From a bacterium (GTDB taxonomy: Bacteria > Patescibacteriota > Gracilibacteria > UM-FILTER-43-11), in contig JAUHWS010000010.1 of the NCBI GenBank assembly GCA_030427295.1, forward strand, positions 1 through 36,779: a DNA stretch of 36,779 nucleotides. Direction: 5' to 3'. The notes under the pieces were generated by a model. The model was not told the DNA's origin. It saw only the letters and a list, made by a program, of their open reading frames with translations, and did no database searches. Made by a program: the position numbers and the translations under genes. This document shows, piece after piece, positions 21,718 to 30,123 of the stretch. Position 1 is the stretch's first letter. Each line of letters opens with the position of its first letter.

Positions 21718-24700
21718 TTATGGTATTGCTTGGCTACTAATAAAAGATCCAGCGTTGGTGAAGCCAAGGGGGGTAGGTCTATTATCCCTTTCTATGAAGA
21801 ATGTGTCTAGGGATTTAGAATTTTCTGGGTCTAAATGACTTTTAGCGTTAAGGATCACGGTGCTTGGTAAAGCGCCTACACTACACTCATGAGGGTCGTT
21901 TTCATTGCAGCTGCCGCCTCCACTGAATAATGTCCCTGCGGAGCTGTAATAGCTGTCGTTGTTACCGTCGTAAAGTGGAGAAAATCGTCTGATATAATCC
22001 AAGTCATAGGCTTTTGAGCAGGCTGCCAAGTCTTCATTCCAGGGGCTGCAATCTGCTGTGGCTGGTTTGATATTGTTGGCCGCCCCTCCGATAGTGTTTC
22101 GTGTGGCAATGCTCCCTTGCCAGTAGAGTTGGTTTTTAAGTTCAATGGGATCTGCTCCATTGCCATAGTAAAGGGTGTTTCCTCCGTCAGGGCTGCTGAG
22201 TAAGCTGCCTTCAGCGTATAGTAGCCCGACTAGATTGGTTGGTGTGGGATCAATATAAGTGTTTCCCCCTTCCCCCTGTTCGTTTTGGAGGGCAATGATC
22301 CCCAATGAGCTTTTTTCGTCACTGTAAGCTAGATTGCTTTTTAGATTTAAATTGGCGCCATTCATTAAAATGAGCGTGTATTTGTAGTCTGGAGGAAGGG
22401 TAAGGGTGTTTCCATCACCTTCTAAGGTTATGGTCCCTTGGCTAAAAGCAGCCACAATGGTTTGGTTTGATTCATTGACTATCACGCATTCAGAGGGGTT
22501 TTGAGGGAGTTCAGATAAGGTCACTTCGCCAGGACAATTTTCAGGATTCAGGTTTCGAGTCAACTGAGCCACATTGCGTCTCATTTCTTTGCGCAAATTG
22601 GCTGAGGTGGTGAGGGTGATTTTTTCCAGGTCACGCCCTGTGACGGGTTCAAAAATTTGCTCGCCTCCGACTAGGCCTTGGCTGCCTAAACCTACGGCTT
22701 TGACTTCAATACCATCGATAAAGGGGGCGGCTGGGTAAATTACAAATGGTTGGAGGACAGAATTCGGTTTATAGGCCACATACTGATCAATGTTGAAGAC
22801 TAAATTAGTATCAGGGGCTTGGCCAAGATATTGGCTTGGGGTGAGAGAAAGAGTGTACTTGTCATTTTCTCCAGCCAAAAGCTCGTAGGAGGCGGGCAGT
22901 TTATCACTTCGATCGATGGTTTGAGGGGGGTAAGGTTCTTCATCATTAGGTTGAGCGTAATAGGCCCCATCAGCTTCGTAATTGCCCGCAAAGTCGACTC
23001 CGTCATTGTCATAACTGAAATCGTAGAACGGCTCGTGGTAATTGGTTTGAGTGCTATGAAAATAATTACTACTCAAAATTAAGGCATCTTGTTCATTAAA
23101 AATTAGTTGGTACCTGGTTGCGCCCTCTTGTCGATCGGTTTGACCCGTGACGGCATCATTGTTCGGAATGAGGTTGAGGTTTATGATTTCGAGGGCGTCC
23201 TCGTCGGCATTGTTGTTGAGATCTTCAAAATCTAAAATATGATCAAGGCTGTAGTTGGATTGGATGAGTGTATTACTGTTATTTTGAATTTCAAAGGTAG
23301 CTTCCAGGTTTTCCCCCATGCTGATGGGCTCTTTATTTAATTCTCCGCTCACCACCTCCAGGGCTGGGACAAAGTTGTAGGCATGGGGCAGTCCTATCAT
23401 GTTGGAATTTAGATCTAGGTTGAGATCCGTGATCAAATTGTAGGCGGGCATGGAAGGAGACACGATAGGCAGCGAATCTACTCCTTCTTGAGTATTGGTT
23501 TGAAGGGTGAGGCCTTCCAAAATCAATTGATTGTCGATGCCTGTGGTGGGAGCAAGTCCTTTTATTTCGAGGAGGTAGCCATCATTGTATTCATATTTGT
23601 TTGTAGGCTCATTTTTGGGGTAGGTGATTACTTCTGAGTTAGGATAAACTTCCGTTTCAATTTCAAGAGGGGCTGGGTAATTGTTGTCAAAATTGTTGGC
23701 AAGGTTCACCGAATCAAAGAAGTAATTACTGGCATCAAGCTGGTACTTTAAATACACATTGCGGACGGCGTTATTTAAATTATTCCCGACGGGACTCCCA
23801 CTTAGATCAAAGGGAATGTTGACAATGGGGTTGCCTCCTATGTCTTTGGGAATGAATTGGCTTTGCAGGGCGTCGTAACCATCGGCAATGGCATTGGCTT
23901 CAAAATTAATTTCGGAGGTGCTGGCATCAAAACCACCGGCTAGCGTGAAGAGGTTTAGATCAGTTTCGTCAATGACATGGGGGGTTGGGTTGTCCACATC
24001 GATCCCTGCATTGGCGGCCCGCTCTTTGGCGTTGGATCCAAAAAAGTAGCCGATTTGAGAGGTGTTATAAATCACGCCGCTCACGTTGTAGCGGCAGTGT
24101 CCATTGGAGACCGTTTGGTCAATTTGGCCAATTAACGGGAAGTCCAAGTTGACTTTAGTTTCCTCTTGGCTAATGAAGGCTGACTCAGCAATTTGAGGAT
24201 TGCATCCGGCATATCCTGGGTCCGGATTGAGTTCGAAGTCCACATCCGATGTGTTTGAATCCACTTCTGAATCATTTTCAATGGCAAACTCTATCCAGTT
24301 GATGGTGCCGGATTCATTGTCGTTGGGGATCCAGATGTTGTTGGTTTCAAATTGAGGTTCAGGCGGGGTGTCGTCGGTGGACCAATCGATGAAAACCCCA
24401 GCAAAACCCTGGTCACCCGGCTCCACTCCAAATTTGATCCATCCTAAGTGCTCGCTCCACGCGTAACCTCGTACAGGTAGGCCATCGGGGTTGTTTTCGG
24501 TGTCAAAAACACATTGATTGTTTTCCCAATTGCAGTAATTGGATTCACAGCTGTTTTCGTCATTTTTGAGTTCACAGAGGTCTACATAAACTCCCCAGTC
24601 ATCTGCGCTTTGAAGTTCGACGTCGGGTGGGTTTGTGGTGGGAGCTGCAACACAGTATCCATCGTTTGACCATTCACAATAAGCTTTATTGTTACAGCTG

Positions 24701-25101
24701 TCAGCTTCTTCGAGGCTGTTGCAAGCGGATAATCCGACCCAGCCTGTTTTGTCTCCCCAAGCGAAGCCTTCAAAGCTTCCATTATAAGTCAGTTTGGCAT
24801 GTTGATCCGAGAGGAAGAGGCCTCCGTTGTTTTCAATGTCTATTTGGATTTCTTCTCCATTCCAGGCAGTCCAGCCAATCACGTCAGACCATGAGAATCC
24901 CCAAACTCGGCATTTTTGACTGTCGTCATCACAGTCGTCTGAGCCAAAGTTTCCAATTTCTACCCCTGGTTCAATGTTGAATTGAATGGGGCCAAAGCCT
25001 TTTCCATAGGCTTCTCCCTTTAGACTGGCAGCGAGGGCTTGAGGGATGAAAAAGCTCAAGCTCATGACGATCAACCCGAATTGTATAAATTTTTTGTTCA
25101 A
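21718..25101 (-). CDS. Large exported protein with GW repeats and Cys-rich repeats
   Basis: 1127 residues with a Sec signal peptide (cleavage after ALA, residue 24) and no C-terminal membrane anchor. Three repeats of the form G-[FY]-[AS]-W-x4-G-W lie at 67-80, 111-124 and 211-224. Between them are two four-cysteine modules, Cys127/136/142/150 and Cys176/185/190/197, each with YC-x-W before the last Cys. The long middle (300-850) is acidic, Asn/Asp-rich and probably beta-rich. The C-terminal part has a beta-helix-like stretch (TITLEGDGNTLTLPP, NLVGLLYAEGSLL, LYWQGSIATRNTIGG) seen in candidate-phyla surface proteins. The start codon is TTG at 25101. Its function is unknown; it is likely a cell-surface protein. 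It sits 13 nt after the Cys-repeat protein and 3 nt before lgt. Confidence 0.8.
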   Translation of the reverse strand: MNKKFIQFGLIVMSLSFFIPQALAASLKGEAYGKGFGPIQFNIEPGVEIGNFGSDDCDDDSQKCRVWGFSWSDVIGWTAWNGEEIQIDIENNGGLFLSDQHAKLTYNGSFEGFAWGDKTGWVGLSACNSLEEADSCNNKAYCEWSNDGYCVAAPTTNPPDVELQSADDWGVYVDLCELKNDENSCESNYCNWENNQCVFDTENNPDGLPVRGYAWSEHLGWIKFGVEPGDQGFAGVFIDWSTDDTPPEPQFETNNIWIPNDNESGTINWIEFAIENDSEVDSNTSDVDFELNPDPGYAGCNPQIAESAFISQEETKVNLDFPLIGQIDQTVSNGHCRYNVSGVIYNTSQIGYFFGSNAKERAANAGIDVDNPTPHVIDETDLNLFTLAGGFDASTSEINFEANAIADGYDALQSQFIPKDIGGNPIVNIPFDLSGSPVGNNLNNAVRNVYLKYQLDASNYFFDSVNLANNFDNNYPAPLEIETEVYPNSEVITYPKNEPTNKYEYNDGYLLEIKGLAPTTGIDNQLILEGLTLQTNTQEGVDSLPIVSPSMPAYNLITDLNLDLNSNMIGLPHAYNFVPALEVVSGELNKEPISMGENLEATFEIQNNSNTLIQSNYSLDHILDFEDLNNNADEDALEIINLNLIPNNDAVTGQTDRQEGATRYQLIFNEQDALILSSNYFHSTQTNYHEPFYDFSYDNDGVDFAGNYEADGAYYAQPNDEEPYPPQTIDRSDKLPASYELLAGENDKYTLSLTPSQYLGQAPDTNLVFNIDQYVAYKPNSVLQPFVIYPAAPFIDGIEVKAVGLGSQGLVGGEQIFEPVTGRDLEKITLTTSANLRKEMRRNVAQLTRNLNPENCPGEVTLSELPQNPSECVIVNESNQTIVAAFSQGTITLEGDGNTLTLPPDYKYTLILMNGANLNLKSNLAYSDEKSSLGIIALQNEQGEGGNTYIDPTPTNLVGLLYAEGSLLSSPDGGNTLYYGNGADPIELKNQLYWQGSIATRNTIGGAANNIKPATADCSPWNEDLAACSKAYDLDYIRRFSPLYDGNNDSYYSSAGTLFSGGGSCNENDPHECSVGALPSTVILNAKSHLDPENSKSLDTFFIERDNRPTPLGFTNAGSFISSQAIP

Positions 25102-25114
25102 GTATGGGTTGAGT

Positions 25115-26023
25115 TTATGGAAGCATCTCTTGGCAACGTTTGGCTATTTTTAGATCCTGGATGGCTGCACACTGTTCTGCTGAATTTGTTGCTACGGCCA
25201 TGCGTAAAAAATAGTTGTCTTGTTTTGTCTCTAGCATGTCTAAGCATTCTTTGCTGAGCTCACTTGTGCTAATGGCTAAGCAATTTTCAGGATTTTTTTC
25301 TTGCAAGGCTAATTGCATTTTTAAGGTGTTTTGACAACGAGTTTTTTGCTCTGGGTTTAGGGTTTTACAGGGTGACTCAGCATTTTTATTGCTTTGAAGG
25401 GTTTGGATGTTCTGAATTCGTTTGCTACAATTTAATTTTAGATTTGAGTCTACGATTTGATCACACTCCTCCAGGGTTTTTGCTGCTTTGACCCCCTGTT
25501 TGTCTAGGCAGGTCTGTCGGCTCATTACGGATTCTATTTTTTGACAATCTTCTGCTGATGTGGCCTTGCTGATGAGGTTTTCCTCCACTTTTTTGAGACA
25601 TTGTATTTCTAAATTCTGATCCTGAATTTTTTGACAGATGCTTTCATCCTTCAAGCTTGTTGCGGACTGAATATAGGTTTTATCTGAGCAGAGTTGCTTG
25701 AGCGTTGTGTTTTGAATTTCATGGCATTCATGGCGGTTTTCCTCATTTTGGATGGATAAGTAAATGACTTCATCCATACAATTTTGTTTTTTTTCTACGT
25801 CTTTGATGGCCTCGCATTCATTCATTTTTTCACGCTTGGCTCCTATGTTTGTTTGGCTTTGCTCTTCTGAGCTAACTGTTTCTGGTGTTAGATTGTCTGA
25901 TTCACTTTCAGAGTTTACTTGAGGTTCGGAAGAGTTGGCGCTCCATAACAAAAAAATCCCAAGTCCCACAAAGGCGATCAAGAAGACGATCAGTACCCAT
26001 GTTTTTTTTGAGGCCTCCTTCAT
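25115..26023 (-). CDS. Membrane-anchored protein of eight two-cysteine helical repeats
   Basis: An N-terminal membrane anchor (about 9-28) and a Ser/Glu linker lead into eight tandem repeats of about 30 residues. Cysteine pairs lie at 70/82, 100/112, 130/142, 160/172, 187/199, 219/230, 248/260 and 285/297, almost always 12 residues apart. The unit reads roughly C-x2-I-x8-C-x3 followed by a helix rich in Lys/Glu. Outside the membrane each pair could form a disulfide that staples a helical hairpin. No known family is recognised. It is the first gene of the unit with the large exported protein and lgt, so the two cysteine-rich exported proteins may act together. Confidence 0.75.
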   Translation of the reverse strand: MKEASKKTWVLIVFLIAFVGLGIFLLWSANSSEPQVNSESESDNLTPETVSSEEQSQTNIGAKREKMNECEAIKDVEKKQNCMDEVIYLSIQNEENRHECHEIQNTTLKQLCSDKTYIQSATSLKDESICQKIQDQNLEIQCLKKVEENLISKATSAEDCQKIESVMSRQTCLDKQGVKAAKTLEECDQIVDSNLKLNCSKRIQNIQTLQSNKNAESPCKTLNPEQKTRCQNTLKMQLALQEKNPENCLAISTSELSKECLDMLETKQDNYFLRMAVATNSAEQCAAIQDLKIAKRCQEMLP

Positions 26024-26158
26024 TTCTATTTCTTTTTTTAGACCGTTTTAGTTTATCAAATTTGATTCTTGAATGCGAATGGTTTACGAATTGTCTCACG
26101 TATAGTTTACGAATAGTTCCGAATAGGCTGCGGATAGTGTACGAATGATTCCTATTTG

Positions 26159-26186
26159 GATTACGGATTATGGATTACGTAGTACG
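26159..26186. repeat. Heptamer tract (gattacg)
   Basis: gattacg, gattatg, gattacg, tagtacg: four heptads inside copy A. In copy B the corresponding place reads gattacg, tagtacg, tagtacg, so the unit content has changed while the period is kept. Confidence 0.7.
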
Positions 26187-26232
26187 CGGTCTCATAAAAA
26201 TTAGACATTCGCTCATTAGACATCAGACATTA

Positions 26233-26502
26233 AGTATATACCCACCCTCTCTCCAACTATATACCCAAGTCTTAATTCATTCCAATTCACCTCAATATTC
26301 ACCAATTCATTCCAAACAGATTCTAAACTTGAATTTCTAATGTCTAAATGATTTAGAATTTGATTTATTTAAGCTGTTTTCGTTCCAAATAAGGTTTAAA
26401 AATTAGACATTCTGAATTGAGTTTTATTTAGAAGCTAGAACCTAAGAAATTAGAAATTGAGAAAAAGTATATACTCACCCTCACCGAAAGTATATACCTA
26501 CC
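26233..26502. repeat. AGTATATAC paired-box element, copy A
   Basis: Boxes at 26233-26247, 26256-26267, 26466-26480 and 26489-26502, in the same order and spacing as in copies B and C. The first and second boxes of each copy are 22-23 bp apart. Confidence 0.75.
26429..26463. repeat. Heptamer tract (tagaagc/ttagaaa)
   Basis: tagaagc, tagaacc, taagaaa, ttagaaa, ttgagaa: five heptads ending three bases before the third AGTATATAC box. The same tract is at 32511-32545 in copy B. Confidence 0.7.
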
Positions 26503-26513
26503 TTTTATTCAAA

Positions 26514-26541
26514 GAGCTGGGAGCTTGGAGTTTGTAGCTGG
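26514..26541. repeat. Heptamer tract (gagctgg/gagcttg)
   Basis: gagctgg, gagcttg, gagtttg, tagctgg: four heptads. AGCTGGGAGCT (26515-26525) is the exact reverse complement of AGCTCCCAGCT (26625-26635), so it could pair with the tract at 26622-26656. Confidence 0.7.
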
Positions 26542-26621
26542 TGGCAAAATTTAGTGAATATAACTCTTTGATTAAACATAAATAAAAGACAGTTTAAGTT
26601 ATTCCAGATACCCACTAGTCT

Positions 26622-26656
26622 ACCAGCTCCCAGCTAATAGCTAACAGCTCACTATT
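26622..26656. repeat. Heptamer tract abutting the DUF2207 gene stop
   Basis: accagct, cccagct, aatagct, aacagct, cactatt: five heptads. The last one overlaps the minus-strand stop codon (26655-26657), so on the coding strand the tract starts directly at the stop. Confidence 0.75.
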
Positions 26657-28415
26657 ACCAAGCACCGCCTCCGCCCCCACCAAAACCACCTCCGCTAAAT
26701 CCACCACTGAAACCACTGCCTCCTGACCAGGCAGAGCTTCCTCCTGATGAGCGTGGGGCGCTGCGCATGATGGTGGATAGGTTTCGATCAAAGCGGTTTA
26801 AGCTGAGCCAAAAAATGCTCGGCCTGAAGCCTTTCATCATGGCTTCATCGTCACTTTCAAACCATTTAGGAGCTTTTTTATAGAGTCCATCAAAGACCTT
26901 ACACCATTGGTCGGCTATGCTCAGGGTCATGGCGTAGGGGAGGAGTTTCTCAAAGCGATTTTCTTTGGCGTGGAATTCAAGACGGTCTTTTTCGGCCGTT
27001 CGAATGTAGTCTTCTAAACCTAAAATGTGATAATAGGCCTCCACGCCTTTTTTAGTCTTGGCAGGCATGAAGCGTGCAAAAATAAGAACGATCAACCCGG
27101 AGCTGGCGATCCCGATGGGAACTGAAATGCTGGTTTCTAAAATAAAATAGGCCATTCCAAATAGGGGGGTGGCTAGTAAGATAATCCCTAAAATAAAGTA
27201 TCGGAGTCTTACTTTGTCTGGACGTTGAGGGAAGATTCCTTCATTGACCAGTTTTTTGTAGAGCATTTTTTTGATGCCCGGTAGCTTTTTGTAGAATTCA
27301 TATTTTAGATCCTCCATATCCTTTTTGTCTGAGCTTCCAAAAACCCCTTTTAGAATGGCCTTTTCGTGATCCTCGAGTTTTTCATCGGTTTCGAAGGCTT
27401 TGAGTTTGTGAAGGGTGTAATTTTTTTTATCTTTAAAGAGCTTCTTTTCGGTTTTTTCTTCAATTTTTAAATAACCTCGCACGGCCATGTCGATCAGTGT
27501 AGCTGTGATGTCTTGGATGTCCACTTTTTCATCTAAAATGGTGCCGACTTCGGTGGGCTTCATGCCTTCCGGGGCTTCGTACTGTGGAATGATGGTGCTT
27601 TTTTTGCTTCGAGGATTTCGTCCCCGGGTGGCCCACAAATACATTAAGATCAAGAAGGTGAATAAGGGAAGTAGGTAAGCCCAGTTGTCTGCTAAAAACC
27701 ATTTCACGACCTGACTGGTCGCTATAGGCTCAATGCTTCCTTTTGGTAGGCCGATGACTGTGGTTAATCCTTCTTGAGCCTTTAAGCTTTTTTTTGCTTG
27801 ATAAGTGACTTGGTTTTTCTCAATTTGAATGTCGCAGGCTTGCTCGGTGGAACCATAGGGTCCGGTGTAGCAAACCGCATCTACTTCGCTAGGGTCGATA
27901 TTTTGGGGATAATGAATGGTGCTTGAGGCGTTTTGAATGGGGACCTCCCATTCTGTTCCGGTAACATTCCAATATAGTTCGTCGTGGGTGTCTTGATAGC
28001 CAATGGCCCTGAGGACCTGGTAGTGTAACTTGAAGGTGAGGGGGTCTGAAAAGTATTGGTTTTGGTCTCCGGCTTTGATGACCAGATCGTCACCTTCTTT
28101 GCTGGTTTCGTACCACCAGGCTTGATCGTTTTCGTCTGTGACGGACAGAAGCTCCATCCTTAATTTGAATCGGTTTTGATTTCCATCGAAATAACGAATG
28201 GGTATGTTTCTAAAAATGCCATGGTGAGGCTCTTGGCTAAAATCCACCTCAATGGTTTCTGTGATGTCTAGCAGTCCATCGTCTTGAATGACAATGTCAC
28301 TATGAAATGTCGTTACCTCCCAGTTATTGTTGAAATATTGGGCTTGGGTGGGGGTAATTCCAAGAAAGCCAAAAAATAAAATCATCCCTCCGATGACGCG
28401 ATTTTTCCGAGACAT
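26655..28415 (-). CDS. DUF2207-type membrane protein with Gly-rich tail
   Basis: A signal peptide (cleavage after TQA, residue 25) precedes an extracytoplasmic beta-rich domain with the DUF2207 pattern: FHSDIVIQDDGLLDITETIE, GIFRNIPIRY, LYWNVTGTEWEVPI. A membrane segment near 240-262 and a cytoplasmic linker follow, then a pair of membrane segments near 405-445, and a C-terminal cytoplasmic part ending in a Gly/Ser-rich tail (GGFSGGGFGGGGGGAW). This architecture and the glycine tail are typical of the family (YciQ-like), whose function is not established. The 586 residues are full length. It starts 3 nt after the PilC-N-like gene ends. Confidence 0.85.
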   Translation of the reverse strand: MSRKNRVIGGMILFFGFLGITPTQAQYFNNNWEVTTFHSDIVIQDDGLLDITETIEVDFSQEPHHGIFRNIPIRYFDGNQNRFKLRMELLSVTDENDQAWWYETSKEGDDLVIKAGDQNQYFSDPLTFKLHYQVLRAIGYQDTHDELYWNVTGTEWEVPIQNASSTIHYPQNIDPSEVDAVCYTGPYGSTEQACDIQIEKNQVTYQAKKSLKAQEGLTTVIGLPKGSIEPIATSQVVKWFLADNWAYLLPLFTFLILMYLWATRGRNPRSKKSTIIPQYEAPEGMKPTEVGTILDEKVDIQDITATLIDMAVRGYLKIEEKTEKKLFKDKKNYTLHKLKAFETDEKLEDHEKAILKGVFGSSDKKDMEDLKYEFYKKLPGIKKMLYKKLVNEGIFPQRPDKVRLRYFILGIILLATPLFGMAYFILETSISVPIGIASSGLIVLIFARFMPAKTKKGVEAYYHILGLEDYIRTAEKDRLEFHAKENRFEKLLPYAMTLSIADQWCKVFDGLYKKAPKWFESDDEAMMKGFRPSIFWLSLNRFDRNLSTIMRSAPRSSGGSSAWSGGSGFSGGFSGGGFGGGGGGAW

Positions 28416-28418
28416 GGT

Positions 28419-29834
28419 TTAGAAGTTAGTGATGATCAGGCTGAATAATCCGATGCTTAAGAAAAGTAAAAAGGCACTACCGATGGCATTTTGTCTAAAG
28501 AGCCGCAATTTTAGTTTGATGGTCAGGTGCATCAGGATTAAAAAGATACTGATATTTAAAATGAGAGGATTGCTCAGGGTTCTGACCACTAAATCTTGAG
28601 GGAGGCCGATGTTTCGTTCGAGCGAAATACTGGCGATGAAAAAGTAGCTGAGATAGAAAAAGAGGAGCCATCCAATAAAACTGTTGAGTTCGGCAAAAAA
28701 TCCTGAAAAATCATGGGGTTCGGATTTGCCTTTTAATTTGCGTTGATCGGCTTTGATCTTTTGCTTTTTAGCTTGCCATGCTTCGTAGAGATCATCGAAT
28801 TCTTTTTTTCGCGCTCGTTTAAGAATGGGGTTCCGTTCTTTGAGGTAGCCAAAATAACGTTTGACTAGCGGTTGGAAAGGATGGGCTAGTAGCTCGTTGA
28901 GGTCTTCTGGTACTTCGTCTATCTTTTTTTGGCTCAGAGCTCGCTCTAGTTCGCTGGTGTCTTTGCTGAGTCTTCCCTGGACTTTGGATAGGATGCCTTT
29001 GACTTTTTTGAGTCCCGTTGATTGGCTTTGAGGATGTGAAAGGCTAAGGGTTCCCATTGTTTTTTGTACGAAGCCACTGGATTTCATTTTTTCGATGACT
29101 TGTTGGTAGCCTTGATTCTTTTCTTCACTCCCTTTTGCCTTGATTGTTTTATCTGGGTGTGAGACGAGATCATACAAATCGTTACATACTTTGGTGATAT
29201 GCTTGAGGTTGTTGCTGGCTCTAATTTGCTCCAAATTGTCTAATTTCTTTTGGATTTCTTGCAAGAAGATTTCTGAATATTGATTTTGATATTCTTCGAT
29301 GATTTTTTGAGTGTTTTGGATGAAGTGGTCTATTTCGTCGACAATTTCTTGAGCGATGGGGGTTTCTTCCTCCTCGAGTTCATTTTTGACCTGTGCTTCT
29401 GTTTTTACGGTTAGTCCAGGTGATTCTTGATCAAGGAGTTGATTCCATTTGTTGAATTGGGTGACAAAGGTTTGATTTTCGTTCTCTGATGGATGGAGGT
29501 TGGAAACTTGAAATTGAAATTCGGTCAGGAGCCTTTTGTAGGCTAAAAATGCTTCTTGGGCATCGATGGTTCCATTAACTTGTTTACCCTCTTTGTCTGT
29601 GGCTTCAAAATAATAGGTTTGAATCTCTTGCCTTTCATGAATCTGGTTTTTTTTGGACTCTTTTAGATTGACGGTACTTTGCTCTTTTTCCTCATTTTCT
29701 TTTGATTCGTTTAAAGCGATGATGGATAAATCCATCTTGTGGAGTTGTTTTCGGGCAGCTTCTAAATTTTTGGCATGTAGCTCACCCGTGAGTTTTTGAT
29801 TGTCTGGGCCCAGGGCCGTGTAGCTAAATTTCAT
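28419..29834 (-). CDS. Membrane protein with two PilC/GspF-N-like modules and a coiled coil
   Basis: Residues 1-42 (FSYTALGPDNQKLTGELHAK then AARKQLHKMDLSI) follow the N-terminal module of type IV pilus/type II secretion platform proteins PilC/GspF (YxAxDxxGxxxxGxxxAxxxxxAxxxLxxxG). A second, more divergent copy is at 73-112 (YYFEATDKEGKQVNGTIDAQ). A long Glu/Gln/Lys-rich helical region follows, then about four membrane segments from residue 380 to the end. The GspF platform domains themselves are absent. The function is unknown. It is cotranscribed with the DUF2207 gene and could be a scaffold using pilus-type modules. Confidence 0.6.
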   Translation of the reverse strand: MKFSYTALGPDNQKLTGELHAKNLEAARKQLHKMDLSIIALNESKENEEKEQSTVNLKESKKNQIHERQEIQTYYFEATDKEGKQVNGTIDAQEAFLAYKRLLTEFQFQVSNLHPSENENQTFVTQFNKWNQLLDQESPGLTVKTEAQVKNELEEEETPIAQEIVDEIDHFIQNTQKIIEEYQNQYSEIFLQEIQKKLDNLEQIRASNNLKHITKVCNDLYDLVSHPDKTIKAKGSEEKNQGYQQVIEKMKSSGFVQKTMGTLSLSHPQSQSTGLKKVKGILSKVQGRLSKDTSELERALSQKKIDEVPEDLNELLAHPFQPLVKRYFGYLKERNPILKRARKKEFDDLYEAWQAKKQKIKADQRKLKGKSEPHDFSGFFAELNSFIGWLLFFYLSYFFIASISLERNIGLPQDLVVRTLSNPLILNISIFLILMHLTIKLKLRLFRQNAIGSAFLLFLSIGLFSLIITNF

Positions 29835-29904
29835 CTTTATTTTGTTGACTCATTTTACGCACTGTTTCACGCGTTGGGCGTTTGCTTTGATTTAGGAGTG
29901 GTGC

Positions 29905-29932
29905 GTGGCTCGTGTTCAGTGTTCAGTTGCTT
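29905..29932. repeat. Heptamer tract (gtgttca)
   Basis: gtggctc, gtgttca, gtgttca, gttgctt: four heptads in the 289-base gap between the divergent PilC-N-like gene and priA. Confidence 0.6.
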
Positions 29933-29955
29933 ATTTGAGTAAAACTAAAATTGTT

Positions 29956-29990
29956 TCTAGTCTACTCATTACTGACCACTGATCAATTTC
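29956..29990. repeat. Heptamer tract (tactgac/cactgat)
   Basis: tctagtc, tactcat, tactgac, cactgat, caatttc: five loosely related heptads in the same gap. The middle words are near reverse complements of the gtgttca tract 50 bp upstream. Confidence 0.5.
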
Positions 29991-30123
29991 TGAGGATCTT
30001 GCCATTCCATAAAACTAAGAGTAATGCGTATGGTGAGTTTGTTTAGATTAATTGTATCACAAGCTGCTTTTTAGGATCAATTTTTTAGTCAATATTTAAT
30101 TCATTTTGAGGTATGCTGAGTGT

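Larger units (their letters stand above)
26083..26502. repeat. Long direct repeat, copy A
   Basis: This ~420-bp stretch is collinear with 32180-32584 (copy B), from tttacgaattgtc through the four AGTATATAC boxes, with frequent substitutions and small indels. It makes up most of the 631-base gap between the Cys-repeat gene and the DUF2207 gene. No open frame of note is shared between the copies, so it is probably not coding. Confidence 0.8.
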
